A stretch of DNA of 64,000 nt from Cheilinus undulatus (Eukaryota; Chordata; Actinopteri; Labriformes; Labridae). Of the stretch, positions 13,501-22,860 are shown one piece after another; within the stretch, counting starts at the first letter, position 1; the number at the start of each line of letters is the position of its first letter. The notes under the pieces were generated by a model that worked only from the letters and a program-made list of their open reading frames with translations, ran no database searches and was not told the origin of the DNA. The position numbers were made by a program, and so were the translations under genes. The stretch lies in contig NC_054868.1 of NCBI RefSeq assembly GCF_018320785.1, forward strand, positions 47,685,874 to 47,749,873, read 5' to 3'.

Positions 13501-16500
13501 AGCGGGGTGCATCAGAAAGTGATTCCAGCTGTTGTCATGGTAATTTAGGACTTTGTCTGACTGTTTACAAAGGAAAACAATCCCCCAAAGTTGTTTATTC
13601 TGCTTGCGTTTCTGCTCTCGCTGTGAAGTGTCTAGACTTGTACGACCAAAATACCAAACATGCAGGAAATCCTCCCGACTAGTCAGGAGCAGGTCATAGT
13701 TGGGCTGTGGTCGGCCATCATACCCCCCTGTACACGGCACAAAAAATGACGCCCGATCCGACTGAAGGTTGGCCCGACTTCAGAGTGAGTGGTGCAACTC
13801 TAAATTCATGGCTGAATTGCAGGGAAACCGCACAGTGTACACCTGGCTTTAGCCAGTTAGCCCGTCGCCATATTGTCTGTTTGTATCCAGAATGCATTGC
13901 AACTGGGCTGTGACAACCAATGGCAGGCTGTACCATTGTCACGTTGATCAGTGCATGTGACCAACTTCAAACTGCAGAAGTTCAGTTGCATGAGCAATTT
14001 TTTCACAATCTGATTCAATTTATTCTGATTGGAGATTTTCACTTCTCTATTCAAGATGTGATCTGCTTCAGATGTGCATGCTCATGTATCATACATTCGA
14101 TCTAAATAAAACTGACCTGCAGTATTGTCCCACCATTCAAAGCTAAAGAAAAATTCTTCTTCTGTGGCTTTGTCATGAGCAAACTGCTGTCACAATATAC
14201 CGAGGGTCATCAACTACATTTGTACAAGGGCCAGTTTTTCCCTTGGTGGGTACTTAAGTGCCGAACTCTCAAATAGCTTAAATTTACGTAATAAAAAAGA
14301 TGGTCTAATTGACATATTTTGTTTTAAGATTTTTAATAGGCTTTAACAGTGAGATCAGTCCCTATACCGCAGCCAGCCACAGACGAAAAAGCGAAAAACG
14401 TGCACTCCCAAAACACCAGAAGCCAGAAGTTGACACAAAAAAACAGCAACTTTACCCAAGAATGGAGTATGTATTAAGTATGCATCATATTTGCTAGCAT
14501 CAGCTGACTGGTGGCTTCAGTCATTCCTGATTTAATCTCAGTTGTTTTAATAGCTGTAAGAAATTTATAGAAGCAATACTAGAAATACCACAACCTATCT
14601 TCTCTGCATATTTTCTGGATTTAAATAATTAATGGCCCCGAATGTGGCAGCCAGGCCGCAAGTTGATGATCACTTCTGTACACCATCAGATTGCTAGTTT
14701 TTTTCAACTCAACACGTGAAATTATTGGGTGTTCTACTGTTTTATGTCTGTACCTTTTATTATCTTTATTTTTTAGATTTATATTTGGGCTTTTAGTCCC
14801 TTTATTTGATAGGGGGGAACAATGGATAGAGTTGGAAACAGGAAAGAGCCGGATTCAAACCCAGGCCGCCCGCGTATGTGGGTAGTGCCTTAGACCACTA
14901 GGCCAGCTGTGCGCCCATAGTACTCTTATTTTTATTTTAATAGACAAGAAGTTCTCTAGGCAGCAGAGCATCTTTGTTTTGCTCCCAGCATCTTTCTGTC
15001 CAGTTTGGAAATAACTGTGCAGAAAGACAACAAGTCACATGCAGCATACATGTGCAGTAAGACAAAAAATCAATTATCAGGGAGACAAGATGGGTTAAAG
15101 AGGCAAGAAAGTGGCACAGATGAGTGAAAACAGTGGTGAAAAGCAGTTAAATAAACATCAGAACCAATATTGGCATGACACACTTTTTAGCTCCGAAATG
15201 AGGGAAATGTTAGCTAGCACCAATGTACGGAAGCCCCTAAGAGCCATATATTTACAAATATTATTTACTCAGTTTTCCCTTGATAACAAATCATTTCTGT
15301 CAGTTTTCTCATGATCTTGACTTATTTTTGTCGTTATTGAGATAACGCTACTTTTCTTGTGTTATCGACTTAATTTTTGTGTTATCACAAGATAATGTTT
15401 GTTTTCCCATGATAATAAGATGATTTATCCCATTATCATGGGAAAATGTAGTAAGTAAGGGCTTCCATACCAATGCTACTGATCCAGCTCACATAAATTG
15501 GTATCATCAATAAACCACAACTTGATAGGGCTAATTATTTGGGTGTGTCAGGAGCCCGGCCATATCTGTGGGCAGGCCTGCTCCAAGACAGACACTGCAG
15601 TGTAAAGAACACTGTACTGTTTATTTACCATACACATAAAAATATCTTCTGCATTTTCATAAATAGATCTATGTAAACAACCCCCCTTTTTTTTGTTTTT
15701 CATGCTTTTTCAATGGCTACTTTGAATTGTAATCTTTGTCACTTTATTCCTATCTTACCTGTGTTTTCTAACTTCAAGAAATAACCATCAGATGGTTTCA
15801 ACTTTATTATTAAGGTAAAGAAAGGCTGACCTTCATGGTGTTGTTTTATGATTTTACATTTATAAGAACTCAGTGAGAGCAAACAGAATCTGAGGGCTAC
15901 AGACATTTTTGATGTTGTGTGCTTCTTAGTTTTTGTTGGTAGTGAAGTTGTAATGTCACCAGCCTCTCTGTGGGAAATCTTGTAGAATTTTGAAATTTCT
16001 CAGTTTCTAGTACCAACTGTTCATACTCAGTCACTTTGCTTATTATATCCATCTCATTCTCAGTGTGCTTATGTCTCTTGCAGAAATACAATTAACCCAG
16101 ATTTGTCCAGCTGTACCAGGGAGAGAAATCGAGTTCTGTTCGGAAAGGCTCGAATAGCATTTGCATCTGTGACCCGGACCCGCACGACGACTATCCCTGT
16201 TGCCTCATACCAGCTTACATTACCGTACATCAGTAAGCAAACACCCCCACATGGATATTCATAATGCGTACTCAAGACTTTATTTGAATGTTTCTAAGTA
16301 AACTGTGTCTTTTCTGGCCTGCAGGGGGGGCTGATTTAAACTATGTTCGAAGTTTGGCAAGGTCCAATGTGAACATGGATTTGAGTACCTTCACCAGTCT
16401 GCAAGAAGATGTCATAATGGTCAGTGATTCTGGAGTGTGTCTGTTCAAGTTTTATAATCATATTTTTGTTACTTTTTATCAGTGTCCTTGGAAAGAGAAG

Positions 16501-19500
16501 TATTTGTGAGGAACATCAGTCTTTTTAGAGATTACAGCTTGCAGAATTCAAAATACTTTTTACAAGCAGTCACCACATGTAGACAACCTGCCACCTTCTT
16601 CTTTAGCATGCCTTGGTTGAATTTAGCGGGTATCATTCTTTAATGCTGGAATTTACAATACTCCGAGTCTGGATAGAAAAAAGTACTAGATTCAGACATA
16701 TCACATCTTTGTAGTCCAAGTTCTTGTTTTATCTGTATATTTACTGATGTGATTGGTTAACACATCTCGGACATAAAAGTGTTACAGTCATGGACAAAAG
16801 TATTGGCATCCCTGGAATTTTTCCAGAAAATACACCATTTCTCTCAGAAATTGTTGCAATTACAAATGTTTTTGGTGTGCACATGTTTATTTCATTTATG
16901 TGCATTGGAACAACACAAAAAAAGCAGAAGAGAAAAAGCCAAAATTGACATAATTTTACACAAAATTATTGGCACCCTTTTAAATTGTGGGTAAATCATT
17001 TTATTTCAAGCATGTGATGGTCATTTAAACTCACCTGTGGCAAGTAACAGGTGCTGGCAATCTAGAAATCACAACTCAACTTTGTGTTGTGTGCCTGTGT
17101 GTGTCACACCAAGCATGGAGAAGAGAAAGAAAAGCCCAGAATTGTCTGAGGACTTAAGAAGCAAAATTGTGGAAAAATATGAACAGGCTCGAGGTTACAA
17201 GACCATCTCCAGAGAGCTTTAAATTCCTTTGTCCACTGTGTGTAATATAATCAAGAAGTTTATAACCCATGGAGCTGTGGCTAATCTCCCTGGACGGAAG
17301 AGAAAAAAAGACAAAAAAATGCAACGCAGGATAGTTGGAATGGTGGATCAACATCCTCAGTCAACTTCCACACAAATTCAGGCTGTCTTGCGTACTCAGG
17401 GTGCAAAAGTGTCAGCTCGGACCATACGTCGTCATCTGAATGAGATGAAGCGCTATGGCAGGAGACCGAGGAGAACCCTACTGTTGACAAAGAGACATAA
17501 AAAAGCCAGCCTGGAGTTTGCAAAAATGTACCTGAGTAAGCCTCAATCTATCTGGGAGAACATTTTGTGGACAGATGAGACTAAGGTAGAGCTTTTTGGA
17601 AAAGCACGTCATTCTACTGTTTACAGAAAACAGAATGAGGCCTACAAAGAAAAGAACACAGTACCTACAGTCAAACATGGTGGAGGTTTAAAGATTTTTT
17701 TGGGCTTGTTTTGCTGCCTCTGGCACTGGGTGCCTTGACTGTGTGTAAGGAATCATGAAAACTGGAGACTATCAAGAGATTTTGGTCTGCAATGTAGGGC
17801 CTATTGTCAGAAAGCTGGGTCTGCGTCATGGTTGTCCCAGCAGGACAATGACCCCAAACATACCTCTAAAAGCACCAAGAAATGGTTGGAGACAAAGCGC
17901 TGGAGAGTTCTGAAGTGGCCAGCAATGAGTCCGGATCTAAATCCCATTGAACACCTATGGAAAGATCTCAGAATTGCTGTTGCAAGAAGGCACCCTTCAA
18001 ATCTGAGAGACATGGAGCAGTTTGCAAAAGAAGAGTGGTCCAAAATCACAGTTGAGAGGTGTAAGAAGCTTATTGGTGGTTACAGGAAGTGATTGGTTTC
18101 AGTTATTTTTTTCCAAGGGTGTGCAACCAAATATTAAGTTGAGGGTGCCAACAATTTTGTCCAGCCCATGTTTTGAGTTTTGTGTAAAATTATGTAAATC
18201 TTGGCTTTTTTCTGCTGCTTTTTTGTGTTGTTCCACTGCACATAAAGGAAATTAACATGTGTATGCCAAAAACTTGTAATTGCAACAATTTCTGGGAGAA
18301 ATTGTGTATTTTCTGGAAAAATTTCAGGGGTGCCAGTACTTTAATCCATGACTGTACATATGGACACCAGAAGATTTAACATTAATAATCACCTAATCCT
18401 TTGTATTTTGTGCTCTGAATCAGACTCACAGTTTGACTGCATGTTTTTTCTTTCCTGTTTTAGCATTTTTTGTTTGTTTTTCATGCAGGACTTTTTGAAG
18501 AGAGTCTTTTCAATTACTTTCACTGTCAACTGGCAGTTTTTTTTACTGTTTTTGGACATGTTGTTTTTGGGATCTAACTGGCTTGATATAAACAGAAAAT
18601 ACCTAAAAAGGAATATATATTGGTATATGATGACATTTACTGCTCATGTATCTGCTGCAGACATGGGCAGGGGGTACATTTGACTGAAAGAAATGACTCC
18701 ATATTCTTTTTTTATTAAATGTCTGTGTTTGAAAAAGAATACATTTACCTCTTAAAGTGGAATTTAAATTTGTCTGTTTCTAAAACATGCAATGTTTCAT
18801 TAAGAGGAACCGCTTAACTCTTGTACAGAGGAGATTTATTGTTCTAAATTTTAAAAAGTATCAAATTTATGGGCACGCAGATGGTAGAGTGGTTTAAGGC
18901 GCTAACCATATACACAGGCGGCCTGGGTTCGAATCCAGCCTGTGCCCCCCTACCACATGCCTCTCCCCCATCTCCGAGTCTATCCACTGTCCTTCCTCTA
19001 TCAAATAAAGGCATGAAAGGCCCAAAAATAAATCTTTAAAAAAAAAAAAGTATCAAATTTCTATTGACTAAAATCACTTCGGAATATCCCCTTGTGTTGT
19101 CATTTCTTTTAAATGTAATATTAATGGGTGTTTGTCTATCATGTAGGTCTATCTCAATGTGAAAAAAAGTTATACATAGAAAAACACAGAGGCTTTATTG
19201 ATAAAGGCAGCTTAAGACTGCTGAAGCCACATTTAAAATTTGCTTAAGCTTATAAAATTTACTTTAAAATGCCTCAGGTACAACACCACTATAGCTGTAA
19301 GAGAGACTTGATAAGCACTCTGATGAAAAACCCTCAAAAGTTTTTTTATCCAAACAAAAAATATCAATGTTTGTTCTCTGTTCCCTCTAGAACCTAACCG
19401 TTTCAGAAGTGCAGGGTCTTCTTGGAAGCAACCTACCAGATTTGAAGTCCTATGAAAATGTGACAGTTGTACGGACTTGGATCACATCACAGTTCCAGTC

Positions 19501-20588
19501 AGAGCTTGACACGCTGGGCATTGAGCTGATGGGAGGCAGGGCTGGTGCGTCTTCATCCTCTGTTGCCCCCACCACACCTGGAGCTACTACCCAGCCTGGA
19601 GCCACTACCCAGCCAGGTGCCACCACCCAGCCTGGAGCAACTACTCAGCCAGGTGCTACCACCCAGCCTGGAGCCACCACCCAGCCTGGAGCAACCACCC
19701 AGCCCGGTGCAACCACCCAGCCTGGAGCAACCACCCAGCCAGGTGCAACCACCCAGCCTGGAGCCACCACCCAGCCAGGTGCAACCACCCAGCCTGGAGC
19801 CACCACCCAGCCAGGTGCCACCACCCAGCCAGGTGCCACCACTCAAGCAGGAGCTGCCACTACCACTGCCATACCTGCAGCTACCACTACCAACACCACT
19901 GCAGGTGAGTGCGGAAGAAGTGAATAGCACGCAAAGTCAGATACAAAGGGAAACAGTCAATAAAAACTGGATGAATAAAAAAAACTCGTTTTGCAACGAT
20001 ACAGCATAGCACCTATACTGTAGGTTCCTGTGGTCAACAAGCCACAGTCTGTGCTTTGGAGTCTATCTTCACTCAACAACGTATATTTTCTGTGCAGCTG
20101 TGTTGCTCTTTTATTACCATCTGTTTTCACCAAAAGAAGATTGCATGTCTACTAGCTATAATACGGTAGTTGAACTCTAAGCTTGCAGTGATCTGTGGGA
20201 CAGACTCACAGACTCTGGCCTCTACTGCCTGTAACTTGTCTACAGCTTAGGAATGTTCTCAGTCAAACTAGCACTCCAAAAGGCTTATTAAAAGGATGGT
20301 TTGTTAGATTAAAAATTTTCAACTGGAAAACTGGACATTATCATAACTCCAGGTCTTATCTTTAAGCTTGTAAGCTGTATCCACATTGCTGCAGATTTCT
20401 GATCTTGGATGCATCATGTCAATAAACTGAAAATGAGATTCATTTTTAAAAATGTTGGTTACTGGAGAAAATAATTTGTCCTGTTTTTGTTTCTGTTTGT
20501 AGGAGGCAGCAGTGTACAAGCCGACGTTCGCTTCTCCCTCCTTGTTCTCCTCCTGCTCCTCTTCACTTCTCAGCACGTCCTCGCGTGA
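1349..20588 (+). CDS. msln-like: Mesothelin-like GPI-anchored protein, 17 exons visible, 5' partial
   Basis: Exons 1349-1554, 1656-1826, 3077-3220, 3406-3470, 3584-3713, 4467-4552, 4654-4783, 5735-5925, 6118-6208, 7904-8030, 8111-8298, 12261-12422, 12508-12644, 16084-16232, 16325-16419, 19391-19904 and 20503-20588 join in one open frame of 889 residues plus stop, every intron GT-AG. The last third matches the mesothelin/MPF family: a segment with FGKARIAF, then VNMDLSTF, then LTVSEVQGLLG and LDTLGIELMGG, in the order found in human mesothelin. After these come a Thr/Pro repeat stalk and a hydrophobic tail ending LLVLLLLLFTSQHVLA, typical of a GPI-anchor signal with an omega site near the preceding Gly-Gly-Ser-Ser. 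Family members are secretory-pathway surface glycoproteins that sit in superhelical alpha-repeat folds related to stereocilin and otoancorin. The signal peptide and first exons lie before the window. Exact orthology (msln a/b copies or mesothelin-like) is inferred. Confidence 0.
1656..1826 (+). CDS. msln-like: mesothelin-like exon
   Basis: Acceptor CCAACAG, donor CAG/GTGAGA, 57 codons, phase 0 to 0 (INSALSLVTLG to QTFVTQ). Continues the helical repeat region. Confidence 0.
3077..3220 (+). CDS. msln-like: mesothelin-like exon
   Basis: Acceptor CTCTCAG, donor CAG/GTAGGG, 48 codons, phase 0 to 0 (IISVSGSSDAIIGNVP to WTMVQ). Confidence 0.
3406..3470 (+). CDS. msln-like: mesothelin-like exon
   Basis: Acceptor TTTCCAG, donor CAA/GTAAGT, 21 codons plus two bases (SELYFGTIASETSVEALGGED). 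Confidence 0.
3584..3713 (+). CDS. msln-like: mesothelin-like exon with polybasic segment
   Basis: Acceptor TTTGTAG, donor CAG/GTGAGA, 44 codons. It carries a cluster of arginines (ASRRRGRRKVRLL) that looks like a proprotein-convertase site. Mesothelin precursors are known to be cleaved by furin, so this is a candidate processing site. Confidence 0.
4467..4552 (+). CDS. msln-like: mesothelin-like exon
   Basis: Acceptor TCAACAG, donor ATGA/GTAAGT, 28 codons plus two bases (LTCMYNQISGDADI to DMLLYY). Confidence 0.
4654..4783 (+). CDS. msln-like: mesothelin-like exon
   Basis: Acceptor CATCTACAG, donor CTG/GTGAGT, completing a split Asp codon and 43 further residues (YSLVPQSSCRSYF to NARSCL). 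Confidence 0.
4965..5200 (+). mobile_element. Tc1-like element fragment
   Basis: ACACTCATTGACCACAATATCTAATG and later AACATGCCATGGTGTTTGGTGG resemble the better-preserved copy at 20772-20965. Heavily decayed, in a mesothelin-like intron. Confidence 0.
5735..5925 (+). CDS. msln-like: mesothelin-like exon
   Basis: Acceptor TTTCTAAG, donor TTTGG/GTACGC, 63 codons plus two bases. Contains a paired Cys-Cys (NMCCTLEGSF). Confidence 0.
6118..6208 (+). CDS. msln-like: mesothelin-like exon
   Basis: Acceptor TGTCCAG, donor AGA/GTAAGA, 31 codons including the split Gly (GPPSTWNIETLKGFG to YDNFRR). Confidence 0.
6720..7190. repeat. Degenerate low-complexity repeat
   Basis: Recurrent GGAAATTTTGGGGAA, TTTTAGGAAA and similar words with no regular period. 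Intronic; no exon seen between 6209 and 7903. Confidence 0.
7904..8030 (+). CDS. msln-like: mesothelin-like exon, basic
   Basis: Acceptor GAGCAG after a T-rich tract, donor AAGTG/GTGAGT, 42 codons plus one base. Strongly basic (RTKRKFLRFF and AQRRTIRKVIRN). The acceptor could be three bases earlier without changing the frame. Confidence 0.
8111..8298 (+). CDS. msln-like: mesothelin-like exon
   Basis: Acceptor TTTTTTAG, donor GAG/GTAAGA, 63 codons including the split Asp (DVQCSLGVISHVTVND to FAKFKE). Confidence 0.
8529..9165. mobile_element. Non-autonomous element, family A copy 1
   Basis: Left end CTTAGAGGATACATATTA and right end AAATATGTCCCCTTTAAG are inverted repeats of one another. The interior matches the copies at 29255-29636 and 58480-58969, which are in the opposite orientation. 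A tRNA-like SINE interrupts this copy at about 8812-8901. Confidence 0.
8812..8901 (+). repeat. tRNA-derived SINE or tRNA retropseudogene
   Basis: A-box-like GATAGCTCAGTGGGT and B-box GTTCGAATCC are spaced as in a tRNA and are followed by an A-rich tail (12 A). It splits a family A element, so it is an insertion and not a tRNA gene. Confidence 0.
9427..10464. mobile_element. hAT-like non-autonomous element with perfect 8-bp target duplication
   Basis: Ends TAGGGCTGGGTGATT and AATCGTTCAGCCCTA are terminal inverted repeats. CTCAGTAA flanks both sides exactly (9419-9426 and 10465-10472). No transposase frame is seen. The interior holds an ACTAAAACTAGACTAAAA array. Confidence 0.
9700..10245. repeat. 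ACTAAAACTA-type internal array
   Basis: Repeated ACTAAAACTAGACTAAAATG words with single-base variants and a unique insert near 9880-10040. Confined to the interior of the surrounding hAT-like element. Confidence 0.
11183..12215. mobile_element. Probable hAT-like non-autonomous element
   Basis: Begins TAGGGCTGTTAACATTAACGCG. Near 12138-12200 it carries GATTAATCATGATTAATCAC and a terminal ATCGAG-type end. The right border and target duplication are unclear. Confidence 0.
12261..12422 (+). CDS. msln-like: mesothelin-like exon
   Basis: Acceptor TTTACAG, donor AGG/GTGAGT, 54 codons, phase 0 to 0 (AYSTVSVIPESEVRLLG to WEQSR). It follows a 4 kb intron filled with nested repeats. Confidence 0.
12508..12644 (+). 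CDS. msln-like: mesothelin-like exon
   Basis: Acceptor CATACAG, donor CAA/GTGAGA, 45 codons plus two bases. Two cysteines (NSCGGPNICALD) probably form a disulfide of the mature ectodomain. Confidence 0.
12664..12800 (-). repeat. SINE, reverse orientation, degenerate
   Basis: Reverse complement carries the family's TTTAATAAAGGC-type tail and the CTAGCCACTGTCCTAGCTC stretch. The head is decayed. Lies in a mesothelin-like intron. Confidence 0.
13089..13853. mobile_element. Non-autonomous element, family B copy 1
   Basis: CCAGGTGTACGCTGTGTG at the left and its inverted counterpart CACAGTGTACACCTGG at the right. The interior has a CT-rich microsatellite at 13370-13425. Related pieces lie at 40684-40870 and 59530-59690. 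Confidence 0.
14770..14920 (-). repeat. tRNA-derived SINE, reverse orientation
   Basis: Reading the minus strand: GGGCGCACAGCTGGCC head, GCCTGGGTTTGAATCC B box, then CTCTATCCATTGTTCCCCC and an A-rich end. Same family as 18869-19049. Confidence 0.
16084..16232 (+). CDS. msln-like: mesothelin-like exon, conserved core
   Basis: Acceptor CTTGCAG, donor ATCA/GTAAGC. Contains FGKARIAF, aligning with the LYPKARLAF region of human mesothelin. Confidence 0.
16325..16419 (+). CDS. msln-like: mesothelin-like exon, conserved core
   Basis: Acceptor CCTGCAG, donor ATG/GTCAGT, 32 codons including the split Arg. Contains VNMDLSTFTSLQED, aligning with the VSMDLATFMKLR region of human mesothelin. Confidence 0.
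16785..18354 (+). mobile_element. Tc1-like transposon, nearly full length, inactivated
   Basis: Terminal inverted repeats CAGTCATGGACAAAAGTATTGG and its complement near CATGACTG are bounded by TA on both sides (16783-16784, 18355-18356). The length of 1570 bp is typical for Tc1. It sits in the intron before the mesothelin-like stalk exon. Confidence 0.
17115..18092 (+). pseudogene. Tc1-like transposase pseudogene
   Basis: From MEKRKKSPELSEDLRSKIVE, a helix-turn-helix DNA-binding start, through WTDETKVELFGK (first Asp), QQDNDPKHTSKS (second Asp) and SPDLNPIEHLWKDL (Glu). The DD34E catalytic motifs survive. A TAA at about 17221, a frameshift near 17696, a stop near 17743 and a second frameshift near 17830 break it, so no active protein is expected. 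Confidence 0.
18869..19049 (+). repeat. tRNA-derived SINE, full length, with 16-bp target duplication
   Basis: A box AGATGGTAGAGTGGTTTAAGG, B box GGTTCGAATCC, then tail with TCTATCCACTGTCC and TCAAATAAAGGCA and a poly-A end. AAAAAGTATCAAATTT flanks both sides exactly (18853-18868 and 19045-19060), overlapping the A tail. Confidence 0.
19391..19904 (+). CDS. msln-like: mesothelin-like exon, conserved core plus repeat stalk
   Basis: Acceptor CCCTCTAG, donor GCAG/GTGAGT, 171 codons plus one base. Opens with NLTVSEVQGLLGSNLPD and LDTLGIELMGG, the strongest mesothelin match in the gene. It then gives way to 15 copies of PGATTQ and a Thr-rich tail, presumably an O-glycosylated stalk that lifts the globular domain from the membrane. 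Confidence 0.
19577..19846 (+). repeat. Coding minisatellite, 15 x 18 bp (PGATTQ)
   Basis: Fifteen 18-bp units keep the reading frame, with silent differences such as CCTGGAGCC versus CCAGGTGCC. The array lies inside an exon, so length changes would add or remove six-residue units. The complement strand is also free of stops here, only because of the repeat composition. Confidence 0.
20503..20588 (+). CDS. msln-like: mesothelin-like last exon, GPI signal and stop
   Basis: Acceptor TTTGTAG, 28 residues then TGA. Gly-Gly-Ser-Ser, a short polar spacer (VQADVRF) and 16 mainly hydrophobic residues with no cytoplasmic tail are the layout of a GPI-attachment signal. Confidence 0.
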
Positions 20589-20771
20589 AGAAACACGGGC
20601 CTGGTTATACAGATTTATTAACTTATAAGCAAAAAGAAAAACTGTCACATGAAGACAGTCTCGGTTACCTCAAACCACAAGCCAAGGATTCATTAAAATA
20701 TACCAATATATGTACAATAACAGTCACTGATGTAAATAATGTTTCTCTACACTGCATCATTCATTAACACA

Positions 20772-20965
20772 TACACTCACTGGCCACTTTATTAGGTATA
20801 CCAGTTTAACTGCTCATTAATGCAAGTATCTAATCAGCCAATCACATGGCAGCAATCAGTATGTGTAGGGGTACAGACATAGTTAAAAAGCTCAAACTGA
20901 GCATCAGAATGGGCAATGAAGGTAATTTAAGTAACTTTTAATGTGCCACGGTGGCCAGTGGGTGT
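20772..20965 (+). mobile_element. Tc1-like element fragment in 3' UTR
   Basis: CACTCACTGGCCACTTTATTAGG, CAATCACATGGCAGCAA, GCATCAGAATGGG and GGTAATTTAAGTAACTTT are words of a widespread fish Tc1-like element with a helix-turn-helix start. Only the 5' end of the element remains. Confidence 0.
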
Positions 20966-21374
20966 ATGCTTGCTCTAAAACTTTGTCACATTTTTTTAGG
21001 CAAATATATATGCTTGCTGTTTTCTTGCTCAAGGTTTTTTCTTATTAATTATAGAATGATGAATTTAACTCATTTTGTCTGTTTTATAGTCCTGCTTACT
21101 GAACTCTTGTCACAAAAAACACACATCTGTATTAGGTACTAGATTTATCATGTTGTGATTAGAAATGGTTTGAAATTAAAACACTGTCTTGCAAATATCA
21201 GGGTGTTGGTGTTATGCTGTGAAGAGTTGAGGAAATGTATTTCTAGTAAGGTAATTTAACACTGTACCGGAAAAATGAAGGTGATAGTATCTGCTTTATC
21301 TGTGTTCTTCTTGTCTTATTTATCTGCTGTATGGTTAAAGCACTTAACTCAGATTTACCTGGATCTGTATGATT

Positions 21375-21380
21375 AATAAA
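21375..21380 (+). terminator. Polyadenylation signal AATAAA, mesothelin-like gene
   Basis: AATAAA within GATTAATAAATGCAC, followed by a GT-rich region about 25-50 bases on. It is a good candidate by position but not proven. Confidence 0.
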
Positions 21381-21880
21381 TGCACTTTCAATGTAGTTGC
21401 ACAATCAAGGTGCCTTGGTCGTGTTTTATTAGAATAAAAAGGTTTGAAGGGGAAATTTTTCACAGTCACATGATTTTATTTGCACAGATATGCAAACAAC
21501 AGAAAAGAAATAAGGCACAGAATAATCATGAATATGAAGGTTCAAGCTAAAAATACACAAACACCATCTGTGTCTCAGTCTCTGTAAAACTTGGAAGCCC
21601 AGGGGTAAATGTGATCAAAAGTTGAAGGAGAAATATAAAAATGTTAGCTGTAGCCTTCTTACAGTCTCAATTTATAAGTGGCTCATGTTCTGAAGAACTA
21701 GCAGTTTATTGGTGTCCCCTGTGGTATTCATGACATGCTAGGTCAGATTTTGGGGAGTTTAAGCTCATGAGTTCTGATTTGCTTGATTAGGTTCTCAGAA
21801 ATAGTGGGACTGAACTAGCTAAGTCAAGCTACTTTTGTTACCTTAGCTGAATCTCTGTCGCCTCCCTAAACCCTGAGTCC

Positions 21881-22278
21881 TTAAAGCAACCCTGCATGAT
21901 CAGACAAGTTCCTCTTGTTGGATAGATATTTGTATCTCTAGTATGTATACTGAACTAAAAAACTCACTAGATATCTGCATTTTGAGTACTTTAAGCTTAT
22001 AAACGCATCAGGAGGCCGCCATGTTTTGGTCCGTGCTGTCACTGTGACATCACAGTTCCACAGCGCTCCTTGTTCCTATGCAGTAACTGTCTGAAAAAAC
22101 TGTTACTGCATAGCAACGGCGAGGAGCGCTACAGCTAAGTGATGTCATACTACCAGCACAGACCAAAACATGGTGGCCTCCTGGTGAGTTCATCAGCTCA
22201 AATTTACTCAAAACGCAGATATCTACAATATCTAGTGGATCCAGCAAGATTAACTTGTTCATGCAGGGTTCCTTTTAG
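21881..22278. mobile_element. Foldback (near-palindromic) non-autonomous element
   Basis: Both arms of about 190 bases are complementary, from AACCCTGCATGA at the left to TCATGCAGGGTT at the right, with a short loop around TCTGAAAAAAC near 22090. Includes GGAGGCCGCCATGTTTTGGTC and its complement. Confidence 0.
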
Positions 22279-22860
22279 TAAGTAAGTTCATTGTATTTGT
22301 ATATCACCTTTCACAGAACAGTCACAAGGTGCTTCACAACAGTTAAAATAAAAAATACAACAAATAGACAACAGCAAAGCATCAAAATATGAAATATGAT
22401 AGAAAAAATACACATATCCAAATCAGATAGATGTTCAAAAGCAAATCTGAAAAGATGTGTCTTAAGCTCCTTTTTGAAAGCCTCTGCCAAAGCAGATGAG
22501 CGCAACTGGAGAGGAAGAGAGTTCCAGAGAGTAGGCGCCACATATTCAAAAGCACAGTAACCTTTAGTTTTTAAATGCACTCGGCGAACAACAAGTAAAC
22601 CCTGGTCAGAAGACCTGAGTGAACAACTGGGGATGTAGGGATGGAGCAGGTCTAAAATGTAATCAGGCACCTGCCCATGAAGGGCTTTATATACATAAAC
22701 AAGGATCTTAAAATGTATTCAGAAATTAATTGGCAGCCAGTGTAAGAAAATAAAACTGGAGTGATGTGAGCTGTTCTAGTGGACCTAGTCAATAATCTTC
22801 GAGCTTTTAAGGACTTAACTGACTGCACCTGAAAATAGATTGAGTGCATGAGGCTGCAAG
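22279..22860 (-). mobile_element. 3' end of a Rex1/CR1/L2-type LINE
   Basis: Minus-strand translation shows the ORF2 C-terminal signature: HITPVL, then LLHPYIPSCSLRSSDQGLL, LKTKG, APTLWNSLPLQLR and ELKTHLFRFAF. A frame break lies near 22730. The 3' end is an (ACTT)n-type tail abutting the foldback element. 5'-truncated, inactive. Confidence 0.

Larger units (their letters stand above)
20589..21380 (+). other. msln-like: 3' UTR of mesothelin-like gene
   Basis: About 790 bases run from the stop codon to the first well-placed AATAAA. The stretch has no coding potential and carries a fragment of a Tc1-like element at 20772-20965. Confidence 0.

Noticed and set aside
13288-13740. Minus-strand ORF of 150 codons rich in Arg/Glu
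   Set aside because: It is generated by a CT microsatellite inside a family B non-autonomous element, with no protein family resemblance.
19553-19930. Antisense and frame-shifted ORFs over the repeat array (Gly/Trp- and Pro/Leu-rich)
   Set aside because: They exist only because an 18-bp repeat without stop words is open in several frames. The sense frame is spliced in phase with the mesothelin exons.
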